A DNA stretch of 64,000 bases. Origin: Sipunculus nudus. Taxonomy: Eukaryota > Annelida > Sipuncula > Golfingiida > Sipunculidae. The DNA is taken from assembly GCA_026874595.1 (NCBI GenBank), contig CM049315.1, forward strand, positions 36,226,164 to 36,290,163, written 5' to 3'. Position numbers and translations under genes: made by a program. The notes beneath the pieces are model-generated. The model saw only the letters and a list, made by a program, of their open reading frames with translations. It was not told where the DNA came from and searched no databases. Below are positions 48,727 to 59,759 of this stretch, one piece after another (position 1 is the stretch's first letter; every line of letters begins with the position of its first letter).

Positions 48727-49075
48727 TATCCCTCTGGTATTCAGAATGAGGCTCCGGCCTCATTGGCTAAGTCGGAGAAAAATTAGTTATTGCAAGAAAT
48801 ATAACTGCGAATACAGATGACAGAAATACATAATGTGACGGATATATGCCTTAAGTATTACATCACTGAGATGAATAGATTACACATATCAATATAGATG
48901 TGGAATACATGAACATGTCACATTTCCAGATGTAACAGTGTAAGGAATGAGGAAGTGCGCATTTTAAAATTTTAGCGAAAAATGTCATTTTTGAAACTTG
49001 AATTCAATGTTAAAGCATTGCACTGATTTACAGTGTCCTTTTGGTTTAAAGATACAGAGAGAGTCTTTGATCTTC

Positions 49076-49459
49076 TCAAGCAGAGTACTGAGAAAATGCA
49101 GCCAAGGTAAAGTTTGAAGAGAAAGTTCTTAGCAAATGTGACACCTTAAGCAGCAGAGATGACATTCTTGATGTTAGGCTGTGATCCGGTACCTGGGTTG
49201 AAGTTCCAATGCAGTTGTGAGATGGAAGACCAGTCAATGGCACCTGTGGCTGTGAGGGGGGATCTTCATTCTTCACTCCAGCTGGAAGCATTGTCGGTTT
49301 TTCTGGTGCTGATGTGCTGGAAGTGAATCCTGGTTCATCCACCAAAATGATACAGGACCCGGTCTTCACCAAAATGATACGAATGTGGGGTGGGGAGATG
49401 GGGATGTCCCCACCTGTATCACATACGGTTGCTGATGCGCGTGGCTGACAATGTTCCAA
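49076..49459 (-). pseudogene. conserved 127-codon open frame spanning LTR and internal region
   Basis: The same frame stays open in all three periods (46338-46721, 47706-48089, 49076-49459) with few replacements. It contains Ser/Pro/Thr-rich sequence (DEPGFTSSTSAPEK, GVKNEDPPSQPQVP). It has no ATG until about residue 57. The position just inside the LTR would suit a gag remnant, but I recognise no gag, protease or zinc-knuckle motif. Openness in three near-identical repeats is weak evidence for selection. Confidence 0.3.
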
Positions 49460-50096
49460 GACCAGTTTGATGATAGAAGTCTTTATTCACAGGACAGAGT
49501 CTGGGATAATCTCCGCCGAGGCCTGCCGGCCTGGCAAGACTTGGTCCGTCTCTCTCTCTGACTCTCAGTGCGCACTACAGATAGTTTTGTTACAGAGCTT
49601 TCACGTGACACATGAGACGTACATATCCATATTTCTGCATTTTGTCATAAAAGCTAAACCTTATTGGATGACCCAAAGTAGGTCACAATTACATCAGAGG
49701 TGTAAGTTGACTTAATAAGTTTTGCCAGATTTTACTGGATGAAAGTATTCTGGAAAATCCCAAGTCTGACCTGACATGCATCCAGTTATAGACTGACCTA
49801 CAAGTCCTATTTACAGACTCTATAAACATAATCTGCCTGTCTCATCATAGAAACCAATTTAGAGCTAATTTTGAGAGTACATTTAGGCTCTACAAACATA
49901 CTGAATTACCATTAGATACTTGGTCGTCTGATGAACATTAATAATTCTTTGGCTCTGTCTGAATATCAGAACAGACTGAAACCAAGAATGATCTTCATTT
50001 GTTTCTGAATAATTTTAGATCTTAATTAATGAAATATTGAAATATTCCTTTAAATATGTGTTAAGTCACAAATATGCACTTTCCTACTCCATAACA
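49375..50096 (-). repeat. LTR copy of the tandem array (5' LTR in minus orientation)
   Basis: This outermost LTR ends at 50096 in ...TCCATAACA and is followed by ATAC and then family D sequence. Confidence 0.65.
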
Positions 50097-50660
50097 ATAC
50101 GGTTTTAGAGAGGAAGTTTTTTGTAGCCCTCAGTGTGATACAGGCACTGATGACCCTGTACAAAAAAGGCGGATGCAGGTGGCGCCACCAATACCTCAAT
50201 TTCAGATATGATATATGTGACCAACATTGGCATAAAATTTGGTGATGATAGCTCCAGCCGTTTCTGAGATTTAAATTTTAATATGCTTTTTTGCACAGGT
50301 AACAAAGTTCAACCTCATGTAAGCGGCCAAAAATCTCCGAACTGGAACCATTCGAACAAACTTGAGAGAGATTGTTCCAGGGATCATTTCTGTGAAATAT
50401 TGGACAATTTGGCTGGACAGTTTCGGAGAAGAAGATTTTTAAAGCTTTTTTAGCTTTTTCCCTATAAAATCTAAGATAATGCAGTTAGAAAAAAAAATAA
50501 ACAAAATCCGATATAGTTTTTTGGATGACTGATTATTTGCAAAATATTTGGTGATGCTAGCTCCTGCCGTTTTTGAGATAGCTATGGTTAACGTACAGAC
50601 GACGCACGAGGACGCACCATCGTATAAGCTCACAGGTTCGCTAAAAACACTTTTTGTCAC
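50097..50660. repeat. repeat family D, right part
   Basis: It continues family D after the LTR array: AAGTTTTTTGTAGCCCTCAG, GGTGGCGCCACCAATACCTC, TTCGAACAAACTTGAGAGAG, then ACAGACGACGCACGAGGACGC near the end. It contains one more GGTGGCGCCACC (50179). Confidence 0.6.
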
Positions 50661-51678
50661 AAATTTATTGAACTGCATTTACTTAACTGCCCCCCCCCCC
50701 ATACTTGTACTACCATTATGCAAACATTACCCCAGCACTGCCCCAGGGTGTCAATGATGAGTTGGCAATCAATCAGATGAGGGTTGGCTGGTACACTCCC
50801 TCCACTAATTGACCTGACGGCATGGACGAGTTAGCTCCGCCCACCTTGGATACGGTTGCTAGGTAGGACATTAAACCAAAAAAGCGTGCTTCTTATACAC
50901 GTGGAACCGGCACTTCAGCCGTATATCGCACCAGGCTTCAAACAGTATTAATTTTACCAAGAAAGCACCCTTAGGTTAAAGTGTACATATGTAGGCTACA
51001 GAGATGTTTTAAATATAAAATTGAGAAGTTAGATGAATTTGCGCCCGTTTCTGCTCGATACGGCTGGTGTCAGAGAACGAATCAACTGACCCCTCTCATC
51101 AGCCTTGACACTTCAGCGGTTGGTTAAAATTTACAATTTGTTCAAGTATAGCAGAACAAATTTGAAAAACAACATATAACAGTTATTAAAATATTTGTCT
51201 ATGACATAGGGTGCAGTTTCATCAAAAAATTAAAGATGACAACGTAAAAAGTGTTGCTTCCATACAAGTTAAAGCGACATATATATGCTGTCATTGGATG
51301 GGGGGGGGGGGGGGCAACTCCTTTTTTTATAATCATTAAAGGAAGCCTTGCTTAATATGTATTGCTCAAGCAGAGATTTTATAACCTTTGAAAGTTAGTT
51401 AATTGGTCATCTAATTAAAATTAATAATAAAAATTGAACAAGTGTCAATACCAGTATTCAAACAATAAATTAATGAACTTGAAGGGCAAGTAAAATCACA
51501 GATGGTGAGTGAACATCACAACGTGTTTTTTTTTATAAAATTTAATATTCTGAGAAAATTATGAAATAAAACTGAAGTTGAAATTATTATAAAATATTGC
51601 ATGTATATTGATGTTTTTAATAGGAAGCCTCCTGTTTATACACAGGAAGAAAGATGTGTGTACAAGAAGAAATTTAAA

Positions 51679-51679
<1 letters not shown>

Positions 51680-51760
<81 letters not shown>
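51680..51760. repeat. (TA)n microsatellite
   Basis: About 40 uninterrupted TA dinucleotides. Open frames through it (poly Ile-Tyr) are artefacts. Confidence 0.95.
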
Positions 51761-51764
<4 letters not shown>

Positions 51765-54700
51765 GGGCGAATCAAGGGTTTGTAAAGGGGAGGGTCCAAC
51801 CCAGGAAGACTAATAAGAAACCTATAAAAGGGTCCCCTGCTCAAGAATGTGACGGGTCCATGCAGGCCAGAAAAAAATAGTTTAAAATTCTGAAGAAAGG
51901 TTGTTGCGGCTCAACCCCTCCCCACGCCCTCTGGATCTGCCTGTATACATAAACATTTGTGTTTATGTGTGAGGGTGTGTGTGCAAAATAACGGTTTTAT
52001 TTTATACATGTGCATATTATAGAAAATCTGCTGTTCTGTCAGTTAAGGCAACCTGTGGCAATAATTTTTAGAATCTTCCTTTAGGCTTTAAACACTCAAG
52101 AGTCAGTGACCCATGCATCATTGCATGTAATAATATAAATATATTGTATATATGTCAATGAGAACTGAAGTGATGCTCCATTTGTGACATACCTGTGGTA
52201 TTTGTTTAGTATAAAAAACACTGTGACACATCAAAATATTATCTTCATGAAGATAATAACCATTAATGTTTAATGGTGTTTTTATTTCATTTCTTTATAA
52301 TTCAGTCATTGAAAGTTAACACCGTTTCACTACGTTATTACAACTTACAAGTATTTGTTATATATTCTGGTGTAATGCATCTTTATAGCCTAAATGAACT
52401 GTGAATTAATTTTTAACAATTTCTCACTCAATTTCAATGAAATGTACATAATAGGTGTTAACACATATTGTCAGCGAAAAATTTTATCTTGTTTATTGTT
52501 GAACAGGAACATTTTAAGGATTTTTTTCTAATTATGACTCATGGCTGTCATAATGTCTGATTCCAAGTGGATTATAATAACAAATATGAATTTTTTATCG
52601 CTTTTTGTTAACTACTAGCTAAAAAATAGCATTTTTCCCTTCTCTTTCTTAAACCCCCCTGCCCCCCCCCCCCCCCCCCGCCCCCCAGCAGGATACATAT
52701 GCGGCCATAGAATGCAATATTATTATTGTTTTATATTATAAAAAAAATCAACAAGCTAAGTGATCACTAAATATATTTAGTATTGTAAATAACAGACAAA
52801 TGAACAGACCAAATTTTTGTGAAAAATATAAACATTATACCTTTAATATAGCCGACAGTTACACATATTAATTTTATTAAAGAACAGCTCAATGATTCAA
52901 GATTGTACCTTTGTCTTTCGGTAGTTTCTTGACGATTTTTTGTATTTTTTTTTTGGTCAATTGAACAATCAGAAGATCTAGGTCGATCACCAAAATCTGA
53001 GTTCGCGCTTTTATCACACCAACAGGTCTGTGAGTTGTTAAGTTCTAACACCAGTAATCAGTAAGGCAGTAATAGCCGTCTTGCATCTTTGAGTGCCAAT
53101 AAATGCATACTGTTATGTAAATTGTCGACATGGTTACAAAATAAAGCAGAGGGCTATACAATTAAACTTGTATCCTCGTCAATAAAAGTTACTGACCTTT
53201 TACCAGAGATATATCAAACATATTTTTGGTAACAGGAGATAGCATATCGTCGCATGCATATGAACACATGAATACTGCATATCGTCTCATGCACACGAAC
53301 ACATGGGAGTACACATGGGAGTGGGAGACGCTCTGATTCGACAGGGCCAAGATTGATACATTTTGTTTATACCCATCAACTTTAAAGAGTGAAGCGCTGG
53401 TGTGGGGAAAATGTAAGACTTTTTAGCACTGGTTACAGGCCAGTGTTTACCAGTAGATGGTATATAGGATCATTTAGGCTGCGTCTTTTGACTAACTGAA
53501 AATTTCACGTGTCATTATGGACTCAATATATGACAGGGCCAAATCGGGCCTGCATGCCTTGTCCCATCCCTGCGTTTCTCGTCTTGTGATTTTATTACGA
53601 AGAGAAGGAAGAAAACAGATTGCTGTTACTTTGAATGATACCTGGGGTAACTTTTATAAAAATTATCAACATATGCCTCGACCGTATTAAAAATAAAATA
53701 TATTTATTATGAGAGGTCCATCGAGCAATTATAGTTGAAAGTTTACACACGTGTCAGGAATGTCCGACCTGATGTCCGACCTCCATGTGTGTTTACATGG
53801 CCTCGTTTTCAGTCCGGCAATAACGTTCGCTGATTGGCTAATAGAGCTGTCGATCACGCACTCACCGTCAGGTCAATTAATTCAACCTATGGCATGGTTT
53901 TCACCCTGCTTTAGGGTGCATTTGAACCATGCCAAGGCTGCAAACCATGCCATGATAGCACTTCAGCCCCTACTCAGTTTACTTGGGAATTCCAATCTCA
54001 ACTGGTTGACTTGGAAATTCACATCTCAACTGGTATTGTTCCAAATTCAACTGGATTCCCATTAGTCTTGATCAAGGCTGAAGTGACTTAAAGGCTACTT
54101 TAGTCTTAGAAAAAGTATTCATTTTCAGAGGAGCAAAATATGTCCCGCAAAATAAATTTACGAGACCTAAATTTTTCTATGAAAAAGTGACAATTTAATT
54201 AAGGGTGTAAATGATACATCATTCTTCTATGGATATCTTTTTACAAGTTTGGATAGAAAATGATACTTTCCACAGTATCTGAAATTGTTTACAGTCTATT
54301 TTTTCAACCCAGAATGGCCTTCTCAGATCTCGATCTTGACTTCTTTTCACCAATATCTCGGCTAGCCTTTTCGATTGGGTCTCAAAACAAGCTGTCTCAT
54401 TTGATGGATATGTTGACAACAAATTTATGCATGTGTTTCCAACAATGCAGGACTTTACCAGATAAAAAACAAAGATCATTGATCAGATCATTGCCATAAA
54501 TCATGAGTAAAGCAATCTAACTGATAACAGCTTGTTATAGACCACCAAGCAGTTCCCTGGAAACTTTCCATGATGAAAATTACACATATTTAAGATAAAA
54601 ACACACTTTTAGGCCCAAACAGACTCTTGGTTGGCTCACACTGCCAAGTATGAAAAGGCTATATCGCTTAATTATATGCTTTAGGGCTGTTACAATGCGA

Positions 54701-55497
54701 CAAATAATCTATACATTGAATGGAAGCCTGGCAATCATTTATGGGGTATGAAATAATCAATTTATTTTTATTATTGCATTTCCATTGATTTTCATACAGG
54801 TCTTTTAATTCTCTAGCTCCTGAATGATGAAGTAGCATTGTTATTTAACAAAAAAGTCATCTTATATTCTTCATTAGATGTTAGCACAATAATTGATGAG
54901 ATGATTTAAATTGGTCTGCATATATTCTCAGTTATATATTAATCTTAATTTTATAGCATCATATGGAATGAAAACTTTATTGTAGATATAGGTCTCTGAC
55001 AGAATAGTTAAAAGGTATACATAATAATAAAGGCAATAATAAAGGCAATAATTGATAATCAAATTGAATGGAAGACCCCTTAGCGGCAATTCACAGGCCT
55101 AATATGCATGCATGGTCAGATGGCTGCATGATGATTAGTGAGTAAACAGCATTTTATGTAAAAAACTGTTGAAATAAACATCTTTAAACCAGTTGTGAAA
55201 ATAACTTGATAAATGTGCATTGGCAGTTATCTGGCATGTTTTCAAGTTATTATTGTTTGAGGGAGCTTGCTCTCTCTCTCTATATAGTCTATTCCGTGCA
55301 ACAAGTTGCCATGATGTAAATGTAATTCAATGTCAGGTCCCAAGCATGACAAGATTCCCATGTAGTTCTACACTGTTACATATATTACATACAGCTACAG
55401 GAGTAGCTGAAAATTTAGCAACAATCTGTACATGTTATCCAAATAATATGATTGTTTGAAATGCTGGCGTTGATGTCTCTCTCTTCTTTTTGTGTTC

Positions 55498-55505
<8 letters not shown>

Positions 55506-55554
<49 letters not shown>
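55506..55554. repeat. (AT)n microsatellite
   Basis: About 24 AT dinucleotides, followed by ACACGCATATATG. Confidence 0.95.
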
Positions 55555-55558
<4 letters not shown>

Positions 55559-55744
55559 GCATATATGTAATAAGTCTTTAACAATTAATAGTATATATGG
55601 AGACAGGGGTTGGGGACTAGACACGCATCATCAAATGGTTATCAAAGTCAGGTGATCATAAGAACCACCCCCCCCCCCCCCCCCCCCGGTTACCACTGGT
55701 AAACAATCGAGGCCCCAAAATTGCAAAATGAAACCCGTCGGTAC

Positions 55745-55923
55745 TTGCCATATGCCATGCCAACGTAAGCGTATATTTTCTCCTTTTTGTCAAGACTTAA
55801 ATATGCAACAGACATGGTTTTAATGTTGAGACAGTCATAAACACAGTTAAACATGAAGCTAAGGATAAAACCTGCCTGCTGTTTGGTGAGCTGGGCTGTC
55901 TCTGTAGACACTGGTTGCTCCAT
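55745..55923 (-). CDS. candidate first coding exon, unknown gene
   Basis: An ATG in excellent context (AAGAACCATGGAGC) opens 59 codons: MEQPVSTETAQLTKQQ, AGFILSFMFNCVYDCLNI, KTMSVAYLSLDKKEKIYAYV, then GMAYG. It ends CAA|GTACCG, a possible donor in phase 2. The middle is hydrophobic with cysteines. Composition is more protein-like and GC-richer than the flanks. I do not recognise the family. No acceptor-matched second exon was found downstream on the minus strand; a segment after TTTTCAG near 55412 has the wrong phase. Confidence 0.35.
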
Positions 55924-58040
55924 GGTTCTTGTTTACAGTCCGTCTGAGGTGTGTACCATAAATCATGCATCCACTAACAATTCGTCAGCTCACCTATAGA
56001 GGTCGCCAGTTGTTCATAATTTATTTCAAGGAATTGTTCAACCGTATATACCAGCGTAATTTAAGCAGCTACATCAGAATTAACATTCGTTTTCATTTAT
56101 ATTTATTAAAAATATGTAGCATGTCATGTATATTATTTTTTTATTATACTGATGATTATAATGATGATTATAATGATGAGATCTTGCATTTATTTGTCAT
56201 GTAGGATAGTGACGTCATGAAAAATTAAAAAAAAAAAACGGTTATATTATATATATGGAGCTATTATGATCAGACCAGGCTTACTGCGGTGTGGATGTAA
56301 TACAATGAAATATTAGTTCACAGTTAACGAACTATTTTCATGTATTGGGTGTTGTTTGTTTCGTGCTTGTATGTTTGCATTGTTTGGTACCGGTAGGCCT
56401 ATATATAGAGAAAAACTTGGACCATACATTGCATTTAATAATGACGGCTAAATAATTTGTGTCATGCTCGAGTTCATTATGTAGAACACCTGGATTTCCG
56501 ACACAACATTCTATAACTGACCGTAATGGAGGAATATAGATGCGTATATTAATTATAGGTCGTTTCCACGTGAGCATCAGCTGTGTAATAATGCATATGT
56601 GTACAAAAAAATCCACGTCTTGGGCTCTGGGAGGCTCTGAACCAAAGACCTTTTTTTAGACAATTTTTATGCATGACACCCGTTGACCCCTGCCTGCAAA
56701 AAATCCTGGATCCGCGCCAGATAAACCTTTATCCGCACAAAAGGCCTGAAATATAACTTCTCAAATATTTGGTAGACACATCAGAAATGACACTTTGTAT
56801 GAAAATTCTCGTTTACCAAGAGTCTTATAAATGTATACAGTGGACAGGTCTTATTTACGGGGGGGGGGGGACTATAAAATATGAAAGGAGAAACGATCTA
56901 TTCTCAACCTGTATCAACCAGGGTGTTTATAGTCATGCTATTCGAACCACTGGCATACACACTGGTTCGATCCAAGGAGGAGCAATCCACCGAATCTTTA
57001 ACACCCCCCCCCCCCCCCCCCCCGTTTAGCATCCTAAAAGTAAAGGTCCATATCTTCGCATAAATCTGCATTGGTAACGTGGACTACGACTTCTGTTTAA
57101 CACAAAACATCCGTGTACATACGAAACTGACCAGACTGACCGCTATGTTGATCTGTTGACATGGTCACAGACATAAATTAGGCCTACTAGCGCCCAGGCT
57201 AAGCCGGAGGCTTATTGAAATATAATTGATTAACAGAAGTGAGGCATGGACTCTGGTCGCTCGATTCTAATTATTGATGCCATCTGACGGTAGAAGATCT
57301 AACAACTATACGCCTGATCTTGTAGCCTAATTGATGCGTTCTGTTGTTTATCGTCACTTTTCAGGAAAATATAAAGCTTGTATTTTAAAACACTGAAACT
57401 AAATAGGCAAAACTGATCATTTACATATGTTCAACAGAAGACATGCATTTATTTTTATTTCAATAAAACGTAATAATGAATCCTCTGCCTATCTTCAAAA
57501 AAAAAGTTTTCCTCTTAATATGTTTTCGCTAATTCATAACTTTATGTGGTAATGGTAAAATATCCATGCATACAGGTTTTTATATGAAATTAACCGACTA
57601 AGATATTAGAACAACCCAGACCAGGTGTACGTAGAAAGAGGTCCGTTGATCACTCCATATGTCAACCGCCGAGCTATAGTATCATAGCCCATTTACTCCT
57701 TTGAGACAAAGCTTCTGTTGCTGATATATTGACCATTCCCCAATATTTTCAATTGAAATAAAATATGATAGAGCCATAATTTTTTTTATCTTATGAAAAG
57801 ATAAACCATCATTCTACGTATTTTAATTCTTAATTTCCATTATCATGGCTGCAAAATCTCCATATTCCTTCTGTATCACCAAGTCATTAATTTGACATGC
57901 AGCAATTTAATGTGCAACTGTTGTATGCCGACCAGCTTAGTTGTAAGTATATGCATAAGGTTAAACACAGGAACAAAAGCTCGTTTGCCGGGTTAAGTTT
58001 GTGTAGTGTGAGGTGCCTGTAGAGGCCAGGCATGTGACAT
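55924..58040. other. non-coding stretch
   Basis: It contains poly-G (56859-56870), poly-C (57003-57023), GATGATTATAATGATGATTA near 56150 and AT-rich sequence. No supported exon was found. If the 55.7-kb exon is real, its promoter would lie in the first few hundred bases here. Confidence 0.4.
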
Positions 58041-58104
58041 GAGATGTCCACAGTGAATCTGAGGCCCCCTTGTCAAAACGTTACGAGTTTGCGCCCGAAT
58101 TGCG

Positions 58105-58245
58105 TGGGATAATCGAATTGAGTGATATTCGATATTCGCATGATATGAGAGATGTCCGATATTTGCATGCAAATATCCCTGATTTGAGTGATATTCGATA
58201 TTCGCATGATATGAGTGATATTCGATACTCGTATGCGAATGTTCA
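58105..58245. repeat. degenerate tandem repeat of GATATTCGATATTCGCATGA
   Basis: Four or five diverged units of about 26-30 bp combine GAGTGATATTCGATA and TTCGCATGATAT. They produce repetitive open frames on both strands (SYHANIEYH, DIRYSHDM) that are not genes. Confidence 0.7.
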
Positions 58246-58504
58246 TGTAGAAGTACAAAGAAAATACCACAAAGTACGTAAATCAACAAACTACGGTCAA
58301 TTTTTGTGAGTGGGAAGAAGATTACAGACTTCCTGTTTAGAGACTGGAGGCTGACCAGCTTGCTAGCCTAGATAGTTACTAAGGCAACAGGACTGAATGC
58401 TTTGTAATGACCCCTGCCTGAGTTAGGTAACTGCCCTGACATCTGTGACATGCAATGCCCTAAGCCTGGTGTCCATTTCAAGTATCACACATATACCTGG
58501 AGTA

Positions 58505-58590
58505 CCTTTGACAGCCAAGTACAGGTACAGGTACTCTGAATTGTGTACCTAGGTACAGGTCCAGGTACAGGTACAAGTACCTGGCCCCAA
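58505..58590. repeat. CAGGTAC short tandem repeat
   Basis: CAAGTACAGGTACAGGTACT ... CCTAGGTACAGGTCCAGGTA followed by CAGGTACAAGTACC. An adjoining (TA)n run extends to about 58653. Confidence 0.75.
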
Positions 58591-58594
58591 CCCT

Positions 58595-58631
<37 letters not shown>

Positions 58632-58653
58632 ATATACATATATATATATATAT
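58595..58653. repeat. (TA)n microsatellite, interrupted
   Basis: Two TA runs are separated by AACATATACA. Confidence 0.9.
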
Positions 58654-59004
58654 ACATTTGTATGTTTACATGAGACAGTGGAAATGGAAATCCAGTAAAA
58701 TTTTAGATTCTGCCAAGAATCGGCCTAGAATTTTAATTTTAATTTTTTTAGAATGTTTAAATTTTGATATTAAGAAAAGAGGAACAGTTGCCAGATTTTC
58801 AATGGCAGTTTGGATGAGTGAAAAAGTCAATTTATTAATCATTAATTTAGGATGAATGATTCCTTACCTCCAGTTGCTAAGTTATCTGATGACAGATTCA
58901 GAAATAATGGACCTCTATTCAGTAGCGTCAAACTACCTTTAGGGTTGTAGATGACTCCCAGACGTGGGAGGGCAATGAAAGTTTGGACAATTTTTTTGTA
59001 ACCA

Positions 59005-59232
59005 TATATACATATATACACATGTATATATACAACACATATACTAGACATATACTTACAGTACACATGCACATACAGTACACGTATACATATACATACA
59101 TGTAGTACACATATACATACATATATACATACACTACACATTTAACACATATACATACTGTACACATATACATACATTACACATATACATACACATACAG
59201 TACACATATACATACGCATATACATACAGTAC

Positions 59233-59267
<35 letters not shown>
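59005..59267. repeat. (TACACATA)-type imperfect microsatellite
   Basis: Alternating TACATACA, TACACATA and TATATACA runs end in a pure (AT)n tract at 59245-59265. Minus-strand open frames (poly Cys/Tyr/Val) through it are artefacts. Confidence 0.85.
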
Positions 59268-59691
59268 TATTTATTGGTTCTGTGATACAATTAAAATACA
59301 TTACAATTAAGTATAAATTTCTAAAAAATTAAGGTATGTTTCCGGATTATGTTAATTCTTAACCGGGTGTATAGTTACATAATATTTCACAGTAAACTCA
59401 GAAATGAAACCAATGTCTTAAATTCTAATTGTTAATATATTTCATTTCCAATATACAAATATTGTTCTCTGAATATAATGATAACATTGATCAACCACCC
59501 CCCTCCCCTTTGCTTAAAAATGGGAGGGGGATATGTACCCCCGTCCCGCTCTTGTATTGACGACCCTGCCTCTATTTATAAACTGTTGCAGATGAAAGTG
59601 TACCCTAAAGAAACTTTTCATGTCCCCTGGCTATGCCCTTGGAATTAATTGATGCTTCACAGCAAGAATTGATGGGAAGTAAGCACTTGAG

Positions 59692-59695
<4 letters not shown>

Positions 59696-59755
<60 letters not shown>
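59696..59755. repeat. (TA)n microsatellite
   Basis: About 29 dinucleotides, uninterrupted. Confidence 0.95.
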
Positions 59756-59757
<2 letters not shown>

Positions 59758-59759
59758 AC

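Larger units (their letters stand above)
46200..50096 (-). mobile_element. tandem LTR-retrotransposon array (LTR-int-LTR-int-LTR), non-autonomous
   Basis: Three periods of about 1369 bp make up the block, with outer ends TGTTA...TAACA. LTRs of about 721 bp lie at 46637-47357, 48005-48726 and 49375-50096. Internal parts of about 648 bp lie at 47358-48004 and 48727-49374. At the left, a deletion joins an 87-bp LTR end (46200-46287) to a truncated internal part. On the minus strand a purine-rich AGAGGGATA precedes TGTTATGG (polypurine-tract position), and TTTTGGTG.AGACCGGG follows the LTR (primer-site position). ATAT and ATAC flank the whole block as a 4-bp imperfect duplication, and the host repeat reads through. 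No reverse transcriptase or integrase is present. A tandem macrosatellite derived from such an element is the alternative. Confidence 0.7.
50661..55744. other. non-coding stretch with microsatellites and C/G homopolymers
   Basis: It holds poly-C (50691-50700), poly-G (51300-51314), (TA)n at about 51680-51760, poly-C (52664-52680), (AT)n at about 55506-55554 and poly-C (55668-55687). A small palindromic repeat at 53890-53960 contains GGCATGGTTT...CACCC and AACCATGCC, related to sequences flanking the 35.7-38.4 kb element. Open frames (for example 52767-53051 minus, 54219-54479 minus) were not recognised. Confidence 0.45.

Noticed and set aside
51601-51880. Ile-Tyr repeat protein frames
   Set aside because: They are translations through a (TA)n microsatellite.
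55220-55412. second exon for the 55.7-kb candidate gene (TPVAVCNICNSVELHG after TTTTCAG)
   Set aside because: It has a good acceptor but the phase does not match the proposed donor, and the frame stops soon after.
58842-59173. Cys/Tyr/Val-rich minus-strand frames
   Set aside because: They follow an imperfect TACACATA microsatellite and have no domain.
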